A stretch of DNA of 27,137 nt from JAWXBK01 sp040878185 (lineage in GTDB: Bacteria > Pseudomonadota > Alphaproteobacteria > Dongiales > Dongiaceae): the NCBI GenBank assembly GCA_040878185.1, contig JBBDMS010000027.1, positions 1-27,137 of the forward strand. The letters run 5' to 3'. Below are positions 15,135-22,373 of this stretch, piece by piece; positions within the stretch are counted from its first letter, which is position 1; each line of letters begins with the position of its first letter. The notes under the pieces were generated by a model that worked only from the letters and a program-made list of their open reading frames with translations, ran no database searches and was not told where the DNA came from. Made by a program: the position numbers and the translations under genes.

Positions 15135-16001
15135 CTAGAGCTGTTTCACCAAGGCTGCCGCATGGTCCCGCGCGAACGCCGCGAGGCCGGTTGGCTTGCG
15201 GCCCAGCACGTGTTCGACGTCGCCGCCCTCGATCGCCGACTTGCCTTCCTTGATGTTTGCGAGGATATCGAGCACCTGACCGGCCGCATCTTCGGTCATG
15301 CCGGATGCGATCGCTTCCTGCTGCCAGGATTCCGGCGCGATGTCCTCGAAGACGAAACGCCGGCCGGTCGCTTCTGATAAAATCCGGGCGACATCACTGT
15401 GGCTCAGCAGCTCGGGGCCGTTCAGCAGATAGGATTTTCCAACATGGCCGGGTTCGGTCAGCGCCCTGACCGCAACCGCTGCAATGTCGCGCACGTCGAT
15501 GAACGGTACGCGCCCGTCGCCGACCGGCAGCCGCAGTTTGCCGCCGGGGCAATAGATGAGGAAGTTCTGGTGGAACCAGCTCGGCTTCAGGAGGCAGTAG
15601 CCGAGACCTGAACGGGCAAGCTGTTCGTCGGCGGCGGCGTGCGCGCGGATTAAGCGCGAGGGCGCATCGTGCGCGGCGGAGCTGGCCGACAGCCGTACCA
15701 CCATGCCGACGCCCGCGGCGCGGCAGGCCTCGATCAGGTTATTCTGCAGGGCAAGCTGGTCGGCATGATCGAACGAGGCCATGAAGACTGAGCGCACGCC
15801 CTTGCAGGCCGCAGCGAGCGATATCGGTTCGGCGAAATCGCCGATTGCGATCTCGACGCTCGCGGGCAGGTCGGCGGCCGTGTCGCGGCTGCGGACCTGC
15901 GCGCGCAAGGGGATGCCGGCATCGCCGATCGCGCGTACAACCGCGCGCCCAGTCGTGCCGTTGGCGCCGGTCACCAGCACCGGCCGTTTATCGGATGGCA
16001 T
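15135..16001 (-). CDS. NmrA-like NAD(P)-binding protein (atypical SDR)
   Basis: A 288-residue Rossmann protein. The N-terminal VLVTGANGTTGRAVVRA is the atypical-SDR nucleotide motif, followed by VRSRD (often NADP-selective) and VEIAIGDFAEP. The mid-part HAAADEQLARSGLGYCLLKPSWFHQNFL is the usual NmrA/azoreductase-type segment, and the classical YxxxK catalytic pair is absent. Members are either reductases (quinone or azo) or redox sensors. GGGGAG lies 8 nt before ATG 16001. It lies 82 bp downstream of the MttB-like gene on the same strand, so cotranscription is plausible, but its part in methylated-amine use is unclear. Confidence 0.8.
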   Translation of the reverse strand: MPSDKRPVLVTGANGTTGRAVVRAIGDAGIPLRAQVRSRDTAADLPASVEIAIGDFAEPISLAAACKGVRSVFMASFDHADQLALQNNLIEACRAAGVGMVVRLSASSAAHDAPSRLIRAHAAADEQLARSGLGYCLLKPSWFHQNFLIYCPGGKLRLPVGDGRVPFIDVRDIAAVAVRALTEPGHVGKSYLLNGPELLSHSDVARILSEATGRRFVFEDIAPESWQQEAIASGMTEDAAGQVLDILANIKEGKSAIEGGDVEHVLGRKPTGLAAFARDHAAALVKQL

Positions 16002-16083
16002 CGTTGGAACTCCCCGCCCGGATCAGGCCGGCAGCGTGACCGCGATCCGCCGGCGTATCAAGCGGGCGAAATGTCGCCGTCGG

Positions 16084-17667
16084 TCAGCTCCCGACGCCGC
16101 CTTCCGCCTTGCGCCGCGCGATATAGGCCTTGAGCGCCTCGTCGACCCCGGGATCGATCGGCGGCGGTTCGTATTCGGCGAGAATCTGCTTCCAGATCGC
16201 ATTGGCGCGCTGTGTCGCATCGAGCCCGCCGGCTTCGCGCCAGGTTTCGAAATTGCGCCAGTCAGAAAGGATCGGCGCATAGAACGCCGTCTCGTAGCGC
16301 GCCAGCGTGTGCGCGGCACCGAAGAAATGGCCGCCGGGTCCGACCTCCTTGATGGCATCGAGGCCGAGCGCATCGTCGTCGACCGCGAAAGGCTGCAAGG
16401 CCTCGCTCATGGTCTGCAGGATCTCGGCATCGAGAATCATCTTCTCGTAGGAGGCGACGAGCCCGCCTTCCATCCAGCCGGCGCCATGCTTCACCATGTT
16501 GGCGCCGCCCATCACCGCGCCCCAGAGCGACATGCAGCTTTCATAGGCCGCCTGTGCGTCGACCGCGTTCGCCGTGCAGCAGTTCGACGAGCGGTAGGGC
16601 AGGCGGTAGCGGCGCGCGAGCTGGCCGCCGGCCATCGCGGCGCGGGTATATTCCGGCGTGCCGAAGGCGGGCGCGCCCGACTTCATGTCGACGTTCGAGG
16701 TGAAGCAGCCATAGATCGCGAGCGCGCCCGGCTTCACCATCTGCATATAGGCGATGACGCCGAGCGCCTCGGCATTCTGCAAGGCGAGCGCACCGGCCAG
16801 TGTCGCCGGCGCCATCGCGCCCGACAGCGTGAAGGGCGTAACGATCACCGCCTGGCCATGCTCGGCAAGAAATGTCAGCCCGTCGATCATCTGCTGGTCG
16901 ACCCTGAGCGGCGAGTTGGTGTTGATGACGGTATGAAGGCCGGGGCGGCGTGCCGCCTCGTCTTCCGAGATGCCGCGTGCGATGCAGTCGAGCGCCAGCG
17001 CATCCGCGACGCGGCCGGCGCCGATGCCGGACGGCATCCAGATCCGGTCGGTCAGCGTGATGAAATCGTATTGCGCATCGAGATGGCGCACCGCCGGCGG
17101 CAGATCGGCCGGTTCGACCGGATAGCCCGAGATCGAATGCACGACATTGAGGCTCTGCGCGATCCGCAGCAAATTCTGGAAATCCGCCCTGGTGCCGGGC
17201 CGGCGCCCGCGATCGAGGTCCGAGACGTTCGGTGCGCTGGAGACCGACGCGAACACGACATGATTGCCGCCGATGGTGACGCTGCGCTGGGGATTGCGCG
17301 CATGCAGCATGAACTCGGCCGGCGCCTTCGCGACATATTCCAGCACCATCGCGCGATCCATGCGCACACGTTTGTTGCTGCGATCGACCTTCGCGCCGAC
17401 TTTCTCGAGACGATCGAGCGCGCCGTCATGCAGGATTTCGAGACCGATATTTTCGAGAATGCGGAACGAGGCGTCCTCGACTTTGGCAAGCTGCTCTTCG
17501 GTCAGAATCTCGATCGGGCGATAGGGATTGACCAGCGGCCGCCAGGCCTGCTGCCGGAAACCGCTTGCCCGGCGCCGCTGCCGTCGCTGGCGCCCGTCGG
17601 CCCGCGCCTCGCCGGTCGTCGGTTCGTGCGGCGCGGCGGCATCAGTTTCCGAGGCGGTTTCGGGCAT
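16084..17667 (-). CDS. MttB-family (trimethylamine methyltransferase-like) protein, non-pyrrolysine
   Basis: A 527-residue member of COG5598/MttB. Family blocks are clear: SFRILENIGLEILHDGAL, SGAPAFGTPEYTRAAMAGGQ, YESCMSLWGAVMGGANMV and GWMEGGLVASYEKMILD. There is no in-frame amber codon, so pyrrolysine is absent. This groups it with the broader family that includes glycine-betaine and other quaternary-amine demethylases rather than true trimethylamine methyltransferase. These enzymes move a methyl group to a corrinoid protein; none is encoded here. The first 45 residues are an acidic then Arg-rich low-complexity extension. ATG 17667 is favoured by AAGGAG 6 nt upstream over the in-frame ATG at 17706. 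It heads a minus-strand run with the NmrA-like, flavoprotein and choline-kinase-like genes. Confidence 0.88.
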   Translation of the reverse strand: MPETASETDAAAPHEPTTGEARADGRQRRQRRRASGFRQQAWRPLVNPYRPIEILTEEQLAKVEDASFRILENIGLEILHDGALDRLEKVGAKVDRSNKRVRMDRAMVLEYVAKAPAEFMLHARNPQRSVTIGGNHVVFASVSSAPNVSDLDRGRRPGTRADFQNLLRIAQSLNVVHSISGYPVEPADLPPAVRHLDAQYDFITLTDRIWMPSGIGAGRVADALALDCIARGISEDEAARRPGLHTVINTNSPLRVDQQMIDGLTFLAEHGQAVIVTPFTLSGAMAPATLAGALALQNAEALGVIAYMQMVKPGALAIYGCFTSNVDMKSGAPAFGTPEYTRAAMAGGQLARRYRLPYRSSNCCTANAVDAQAAYESCMSLWGAVMGGANMVKHGAGWMEGGLVASYEKMILDAEILQTMSEALQPFAVDDDALGLDAIKEVGPGGHFFGAAHTLARYETAFYAPILSDWRNFETWREAGGLDATQRANAIWKQILAEYEPPPIDPGVDEALKAYIARRKAEGGVGS

Positions 17668-17746
17668 GAAAAGCTCCTTCTGCGGTTCTGCATGGGCCGA
17701 TCCCAAGGCTGCGTCTGCCCGGGCCCCGACCTTGGCCGTCCCAGAA

Positions 17747-17779
17747 CCGACCGCTTATCGACTGCTTACCGACCGCTGC
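17747..17779. repeat. three tandem 11-bp repeats between mttB-like and MFS genes
   Basis: CCGACCGCTTA, TCGACTGCTTA and CCGACCGCTGC follow each other without gap. Each unit differs from the first at two positions. The 11-bp period is about one helical turn, so the copies face the same side of the DNA. They lie 80-112 bp upstream of the MttB-like start and about 140-170 bp upstream of the divergent transporter, a fitting place for a shared regulator site. Confidence 0.5.
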
Positions 17780-17914
17780 CGGATCGTGGGGGCTGGCATG
17801 CAAGATTCGCCGCGTTCGCCCCTTGCCCGCGCGCCGCGTCATAGGCTACGCGGGATGATGTCTGCGTTGGCCGGTGCGTGAGACGTACCGGTCGCGCCTT
17901 CGGGGCCGTCTCCA

Positions 17915-19102
17915 ATGCATGTTTCTTATCCGATCTGGCTGCGTAGAGCCTCGAACCCGGGCGCGATGGTCTTCGCCATCCTGTTCACGTTCGAATCGCT
18001 TGCCCGCGCCAGCCTGGCGACGGTCATTCCGCTGAGCGCGCATGAGATGCTCGGCAATGCGCGCGACGTGGCGATCCTCTATACCGCCGTCGGCCTCACC
18101 GGATTGGCCGGCAGTTTTTCGATCCCGTTTCTGATTCGGCATTTCCGGCGTCGCTGGGTCTATACCGGCGGCGCGATCGGCATGATCGTCGCGGCCGGAT
18201 TGATCGCACTGCATACGCTGCCGACCCAGGCGGTGGGCATGGTGCTGCGATCCTTCGCGATCGCGGCGATGAACATCTCGATGTCGCTCTACATCATGGA
18301 TTATATCCGCCGCCGCGATCTGACGAAGGTCGAGCCGTTCCGTCTGATGATGAGTTCGGGTGCGTGGACGCTGGGGCCGTGGCTCGGCGTCTATCTGAAC
18401 GCGCGCTTCGGCCACGGTACCGCAGAGGCGATGAGTGCCGTCTCGATCGTGTGTCTCATCGTTTATTTCTGGTATCTGCGCATGCAGGACAATCCGGCGG
18501 TCGCCGCGGCGACACGGCCACCGCCATCGCCGTTTGCCGCGATCCGGCGTTTTGTCAGTCAACCGCGGCTGCGGCTTGCCTGGATCATTCCCTTCGCGCG
18601 CTCGACCTGGTGGGCGATGTTCTTCGTCTATCCGCCGATCTATGCGAAGAGCTCCGGGCTCGGCGCGGAGATGGGTGCGCTGCTGGTTTCGGCCGGCAAC
18701 GCTTTGCTGATCTTCAGTCCGCTGGTCGGTCGCCTTGCCTATCGCATCGGCATGCGCCGGCCGATCATTTTTGCGCTGGCCGGCTCCGGCATCTGCACAT
18801 TGCTGGCGGTCGTGCTCTACGATTTCCCCTGGGCGGTCGCCGCGGTTCTGCTTGCCGGCGCGACCGGCACTGTGATCCTCGATGCGCTCGGCAATATTCC
18901 ATTCATGCGCTCGGTCCGCCCGTGGGAGCGACCGCAGATGACGACGGTCTTCCGCACCTATATCGACTGTTCGGAGCTGCTGCCGTCGATCCTGTTCTCT
19001 GCCCTGCTCACCTGGTACGACCTCCGCGCGGTGTTCGTGGTCAGCGGGCTGTGGCTGATCGTGGTCGCGTTCGTCGCGCTCAAGCTGCCGAAACGAATGT
19101 AG
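17915..19102 (+). CDS. MFS transporter
   Basis: A 395-residue protein with about twelve hydrophobic segments and short loops, for example MVFAILFTFESLA, GLTGLAGSFSIPFLI and, near the end, FVVSGLWLIVVAFVALKL. A basic IRHFRRRW loop after the second helix fits the MFS loop 2-3 signature, and RLAYRIGMRRP repeats it in the second half. It belongs in the cytoplasmic membrane. The substrate is unknown. It diverges from the MttB-like gene across about 250 bp, which suggests transport of that locus's substrate or product; this is inference. The ribosome-binding site is poor, so a start at the ATG near 17966 is possible. It ends 6 nt from the convergent upp stop, with TAGCGAACGCTA forming a small palindrome. 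Confidence 0.85.
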   Translation: MHVSYPIWLRRASNPGAMVFAILFTFESLARASLATVIPLSAHEMLGNARDVAILYTAVGLTGLAGSFSIPFLIRHFRRRWVYTGGAIGMIVAAGLIALHTLPTQAVGMVLRSFAIAAMNISMSLYIMDYIRRRDLTKVEPFRLMMSSGAWTLGPWLGVYLNARFGHGTAEAMSAVSIVCLIVYFWYLRMQDNPAVAAATRPPPSPFAAIRRFVSQPRLRLAWIIPFARSTWWAMFFVYPPIYAKSSGLGAEMGALLVSAGNALLIFSPLVGRLAYRIGMRRPIIFALAGSGICTLLAVVLYDFPWAVAAVLLAGATGTVILDALGNIPFMRSVRPWERPQMTTVFRTYIDCSELLPSILFSALLTWYDLRAVFVVSGLWLIVVAFVALKLPKRM

Positions 19103-19108
19103 CGAACG

Positions 19109-19744
19109 CTATTTCGTGCCGTAGAGCCGGTCGCCCGCATCGCCGAGGCCGGGCAGGATATAGGCCATCTCGTTCAGTCGTTCGTCGAGCGCGGCGGTGA
19201 AGATCGGAATTGTTGGATGCGATTCCCGCACGCGTTTGACGCCCTCGGGCGCTGCCACCAGCACGACAAGGCGAATGCGCGCATCGGGAACGCCGCGCTC
19301 GTTGAGGATGTCGAGCGCCGCCACCGCCGAACCGCCGGTCGCCAGCATCGGATCGCACAGGATGAAGAGGCGATCCTCGGGGTCGGGCAGCTTGACGAAA
19401 TACTCGACCGGCCGATGTGTATCGTGATCGCGATAAAGACCGATATGGCCGATGCGCGCGCCGGGAATGAGATCGGCCAGCCCCTCGACCATGCCGAGGC
19501 CGGCGCGCAGGACCGCAACCAGGACCACTTTCTTGCCGGAAATCGTCGGCGCTGCCATCGTCACGAGCGGTGTTTCGATGGTTTCGCTGCCGAGCGGCAG
19601 ATCGCGCGTCACCTCGTACCCCATCAGCAGCGCGATCTCGCGCAGCAGCTGGCGAAAGAGAATCGTCGGCGTGCGCTTGTCGCGCATGAGGGAGAGCTTG
19701 TGCTGGATCAGCGGATGATCGAGCACCGTGATGTTCTGATTCAA
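19109..19744 (-). CDS. upp: uracil phosphoribosyltransferase
   Basis: A 211-residue protein of normal UPRT length. It carries the PRPP-binding motif LFILCDPMLATGGSAVAALD and the family blocks HPLIQHKLSLMRD, LRAGLGMVEGL and GHIGLYRD, ending in LPGLGDAGDRLYGTK, the uracil-binding C-terminus. It salvages uracil to UMP using PRPP. The start codon is TTG at 19744: an AAGGAG sits 8 nt upstream and the conserved N-terminus begins there, with no ATG nearby. The gene lies 13 bp downstream of the DDAH-like gene on the same strand, and its ribosome-binding site lies in that short gap, so the two are very probably one operon. Confidence 0.95.
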   Translation of the reverse strand: MNQNITVLDHPLIQHKLSLMRDKRTPTILFRQLLREIALLMGYEVTRDLPLGSETIETPLVTMAAPTISGKKVVLVAVLRAGLGMVEGLADLIPGARIGHIGLYRDHDTHRPVEYFVKLPDPEDRLFILCDPMLATGGSAVAALDILNERGVPDARIRLVVLVAAPEGVKRVRESHPTIPIFTAALDERLNEMAYILPGLGDAGDRLYGTK

Positions 19745-19757
19745 CGTCGCTGCTCCT

Positions 19758-20636
19758 TCAGGTTCGCACCAGCGGTCGGGTGAGGCAGGTCGGGCCGCCC
19801 TGTCCCTTCTCGGAGATTTCGCGCCCGGCGATGGCGATCGCCTCGGCGCCGGCTTTCTCGAGGCGTCGCCGCGTCTCGGGATTGCCCTCGATCATGACAC
19901 AGCGTCGCGGCGCGATTGCCAGCACGTTGCAGCCCATGCTGTCGAATTCCTCGTCCGGCACTTCGACCAGCGCGATGCCGCGCTCGATCAGCCATTCGCG
20001 GAACGGGACCGGCATCAGCGGCGAATAGACCAGCGCCAGATCGCGGTCGATCGGCGATAGGATCGACATCAGATGGAACACATCCGAGGGCCCGCGATAA
20101 TGCGGCAGCGGCACGGTTACGACCTCGACATCGCCGCCGACCAGCGCCGCGAGCTGACGGATGCCGTCGTCATTGGTGCGATAGCCGCGCGCGACCGCGA
20201 GCGTCTGCGCATCGAACCAGACCAGATCGCCGCCCTCGATGCGGCCAGGCGGCTCGATGTGGCCGAGCACCGCGATGCCGGCTGCCGCGAGCGCTGTACC
20301 GTGGATGGCCGGTTCGCGCTGCCGCGCGGGCTTGCCCATGTTGCACAGCACCAGGCCCCTCGGTGTTTCGAGCGCCGCATCGCGCACATAGAGGCTGTCG
20401 ATGGTGAGGCCAGGTGCCGCCGGCAGATAGTCGATCGTCGCGCCCGTGCCGGCGAGGATCGCCGCGAACCGGTCGAACTCGTCGATCGCGCAAGCGAGAT
20501 CGGGCCGCGCCGTATAATTGAGCGCCTGCCATTCGGAATCGATCCGCGCGTCGTCGACGAACGCCTCCCGCGGATGGCGCAGCGCGACGCGGGCCAGCGT
20601 GCCGTATTCGTTGAACGAGCGCTGCTGCACATTCAT
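19758..20636 (-). CDS. amidinotransferase/DDAH-like guanidino hydrolase
   Basis: A 292-residue member of the guanidino-group modifying superfamily (dimethylarginine dimethylaminohydrolase, arginine deiminase, amidinotransferase). Catalytic landmarks are visible: YVRDAAL (Asp86), IEGGDLVW (Glu134-Asp137), DVFHLMS (His188), and the nucleophile Cys284 in GGPTCLTRPL near the C-terminus. SMGCNVLAI is also typical. The length fits DDAH-type hydrolases that yield citrulline from arginine derivatives, but substrate cannot be fixed. ATG 20636 has GGAG 8 nt upstream; the frame is open to 20726 without support. It is followed by upp in the same operon and diverges from an amidase gene. Confidence 0.82.
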   Translation of the reverse strand: MNVQQRSFNEYGTLARVALRHPREAFVDDARIDSEWQALNYTARPDLACAIDEFDRFAAILAGTGATIDYLPAAPGLTIDSLYVRDAALETPRGLVLCNMGKPARQREPAIHGTALAAAGIAVLGHIEPPGRIEGGDLVWFDAQTLAVARGYRTNDDGIRQLAALVGGDVEVVTVPLPHYRGPSDVFHLMSILSPIDRDLALVYSPLMPVPFREWLIERGIALVEVPDEEFDSMGCNVLAIAPRRCVMIEGNPETRRRLEKAGAEAIAIAGREISEKGQGGPTCLTRPLVRT

Positions 20637-20867
20637 GACCGATGCTCCGGAAGCGGCGCGCGACAGCGCCGGGCTGGATCCTGCGTGGATCGGCCGGACA
20701 ATGGCAAACTGCGCGCGCCGCGGCAATCGGGTGGTCTTCGGCTGCCGGCCGACTCCGTTCGGGCTTTTGATTCCGGCGGTCGCCTTGTTGTAGTAGCGTC
20801 CGGCCGGCTTTCACGCGGATCGTCTCCCGGGTGGCGTGACAAGGCGGGCTTGGTCGGAGGATGCGGA

Positions 20868-22295
20868 ATGGCGAGCGACGAACTTACGAGGCTGACGGCA
20901 CGCGAAGCGGTGTCGCTGCTCAAATCGGGCGCGGTCTCGCCGCTTGAAATGGTCGATGCCGCGCTCGAGCGGATCGCCGAGACCGACGGCGCGATCAACG
21001 CGATGCCGACCTTGTGCCCGGATCGGGCGCGCGGCCATGCGATGCGGCTCGCCGCGGGCATGGGCGTGCCGGCGGATCCCGGCCCGGGCTGGCTCGCGGG
21101 CCTGCCGATCGCAATCAAGGAGCTCGACGATCTTGCCGGCGTGCGCACCACCTATGGTTCGCCGATCTTCGCCGACAATGTGCCGACGCGTTCCGACATC
21201 ATGGTCGAGGGGCTGGAGGCGAACGGCGCGATCGCGATCGGCATGTCGAACTCGCCCGAATTCGGTGCGGGGGGAAACACGTTCAACGAGGTTCACGGCG
21301 AGACGCGCAATCCGTGGAACGTCGCGCTCAACGCCGCGGGCTCGTCCGGCGGATCCGCCGCGGCACTCGCGACCGGGCAGGTGTGGCTCGCGACCGGCTC
21401 CGATCTTGGCGGTTCGCTGCGTACGCCAGCCAGCTTCTGTTCGGTGGTCGGCTTTCGCCCGTCGCCGGGTCGTGTCGCGCATGGGCCCTCGGAGCTCAAG
21501 TTCGGTCCGCTGTCGATTCACGGGCCGATGGCGCGCAATGTCGGCGACACCGCGCTGATGCTCGATGCGATGGCCGGCTGGCATATCGAGGATCCGTTGT
21601 CGCTGCCACCGCCGCCGCAACCCTTCCAGATGGCGGCGGACTGGCGAGAGGCGCCGAAGCGCGTGGCCTTCAGCGAAGATCTCGGCATCACGCCGGTCGA
21701 TCCGGAAGTGCGCCGCCTCTGCCGCGAGGCCGCGTGGAAACTTGAGGCGGCCGGCGCGCGCGTCGAGGATGCGCACCCGGATTTCGAGGGCGTGTTCGAA
21801 GCGTTCCAGGTTCTGCGCGCGCTCAGCTTCGCCACCAGCATGAAACCGCTCTACGACAATCATCGCCATCTGCTGAAGCCCGACATCGTGTGGAACATCG
21901 AACTCGGGTTCACGCTGACGCCGGAGCAGATCGGCCAGGCGCAACTGCGCCAGAGCCGGCTCTATGCCGACATGGTCGCCTTCTTCGAGACCTATGACGT
22001 GCTGATCGCGCCGGCGGCGTGCACGCCGCCGCTGCCGATCGAGATACGCTGGTTGCGCGAACTCGAAGGAGTGCACTGGGACAATTATGTCGAATGGTTA
22101 CGAATTGTTTCTGTCGTAACAATGTCGACATGCCCGGTGATCGCCCTGCCGGCGGCCTTCACGGCAGACGGCCGACCGGTCGGCATCCAGATGGTGGGCC
22201 GGCCGCGCGGCGACTGGTCGCTGCTCTCGGCCGCCGCATCGTTCGAAGAAATTGCAGGGGTGGCGGGACTGACACCGATCGACCCGCGGGCATAA
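20868..22295 (+). CDS. amidase (amidase-signature family)
   Basis: A 475-residue amidase-signature enzyme. The Ser-cisSer-Lys triad can be placed: Lys84 in LPIAIKELDD, the serine pair in AAGSSGGSAAAL (158-163), and Ser183 in GSDLGGSLRTPA. NPWNVALNAAGSSGG is the classical signature. It hydrolyses a carboxamide to acid and ammonia; the substrate is unknown. GatA is unlikely, as no gatB or gatC is nearby. GGAGG at 20856-20860 lies 7 nt before ATG 20868; the frame is open much further upstream but those residues are a shadow of the divergent gene. Near the 3' end is a run of AT-rich rare codons that coincides with a palindrome at 22088-22130. Confidence 0.88.
   Translation: MASDELTRLTAREAVSLLKSGAVSPLEMVDAALERIAETDGAINAMPTLCPDRARGHAMRLAAGMGVPADPGPGWLAGLPIAIKELDDLAGVRTTYGSPIFADNVPTRSDIMVEGLEANGAIAIGMSNSPEFGAGGNTFNEVHGETRNPWNVALNAAGSSGGSAAALATGQVWLATGSDLGGSLRTPASFCSVVGFRPSPGRVAHGPSELKFGPLSIHGPMARNVGDTALMLDAMAGWHIEDPLSLPPPPQPFQMAADWREAPKRVAFSEDLGITPVDPEVRRLCREAAWKLEAAGARVEDAHPDFEGVFEAFQVLRALSFATSMKPLYDNHRHLLKPDIVWNIELGFTLTPEQIGQAQLRQSRLYADMVAFFETYDVLIAPAACTPPLPIEIRWLRELEGVHWDNYVEWLRIVSVVTMSTCPVIALPAAFTADGRPVGIQMVGRPRGDWSLLSAAASFEEIAGVAGLTPIDPRA
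22088..22130. repeat. imperfect palindrome inside the amidase gene
   Basis: TGTCGA (22088-22093) and GTTACGA (22097-22103) are mirrored by TCGTAAC (22114-22120) and TCGACA (22125-22130), with only the 3-4 nt between each pair unmatched and a 10-nt centre. The stretch is AT-rich within a GC-rich gene and uses TTA, CGA, ATT, GTT, TCT, GTA and ACA codons. In RNA it would form a strong stem-loop. What it does is unknown. Confidence 0.6.
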
Positions 22296-22373
22296 CAGCT
22301 TGGGGCAGCCGTCGCGGTTGCCGCCCCGGCGTTGGGCGGGCACAATCGGGCCGACCGCCGTAAATCGCCAGGA

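Noticed and set aside
15781..17844. 687-codon plus-strand frame
   Set aside because: Antisense shadow of the NmrA-like and MttB-like genes, which have clear motifs and ribosome-binding sites.
20811..22076. 421-codon minus-strand frame
   Set aside because: Antisense to the amidase; no recognisable motif.
22302..22327. Possible terminator after the amidase
   Set aside because: GGGGCAGC can pair with GTTGCCGCCCC only with a mismatch, the loop is long and no T-run follows.
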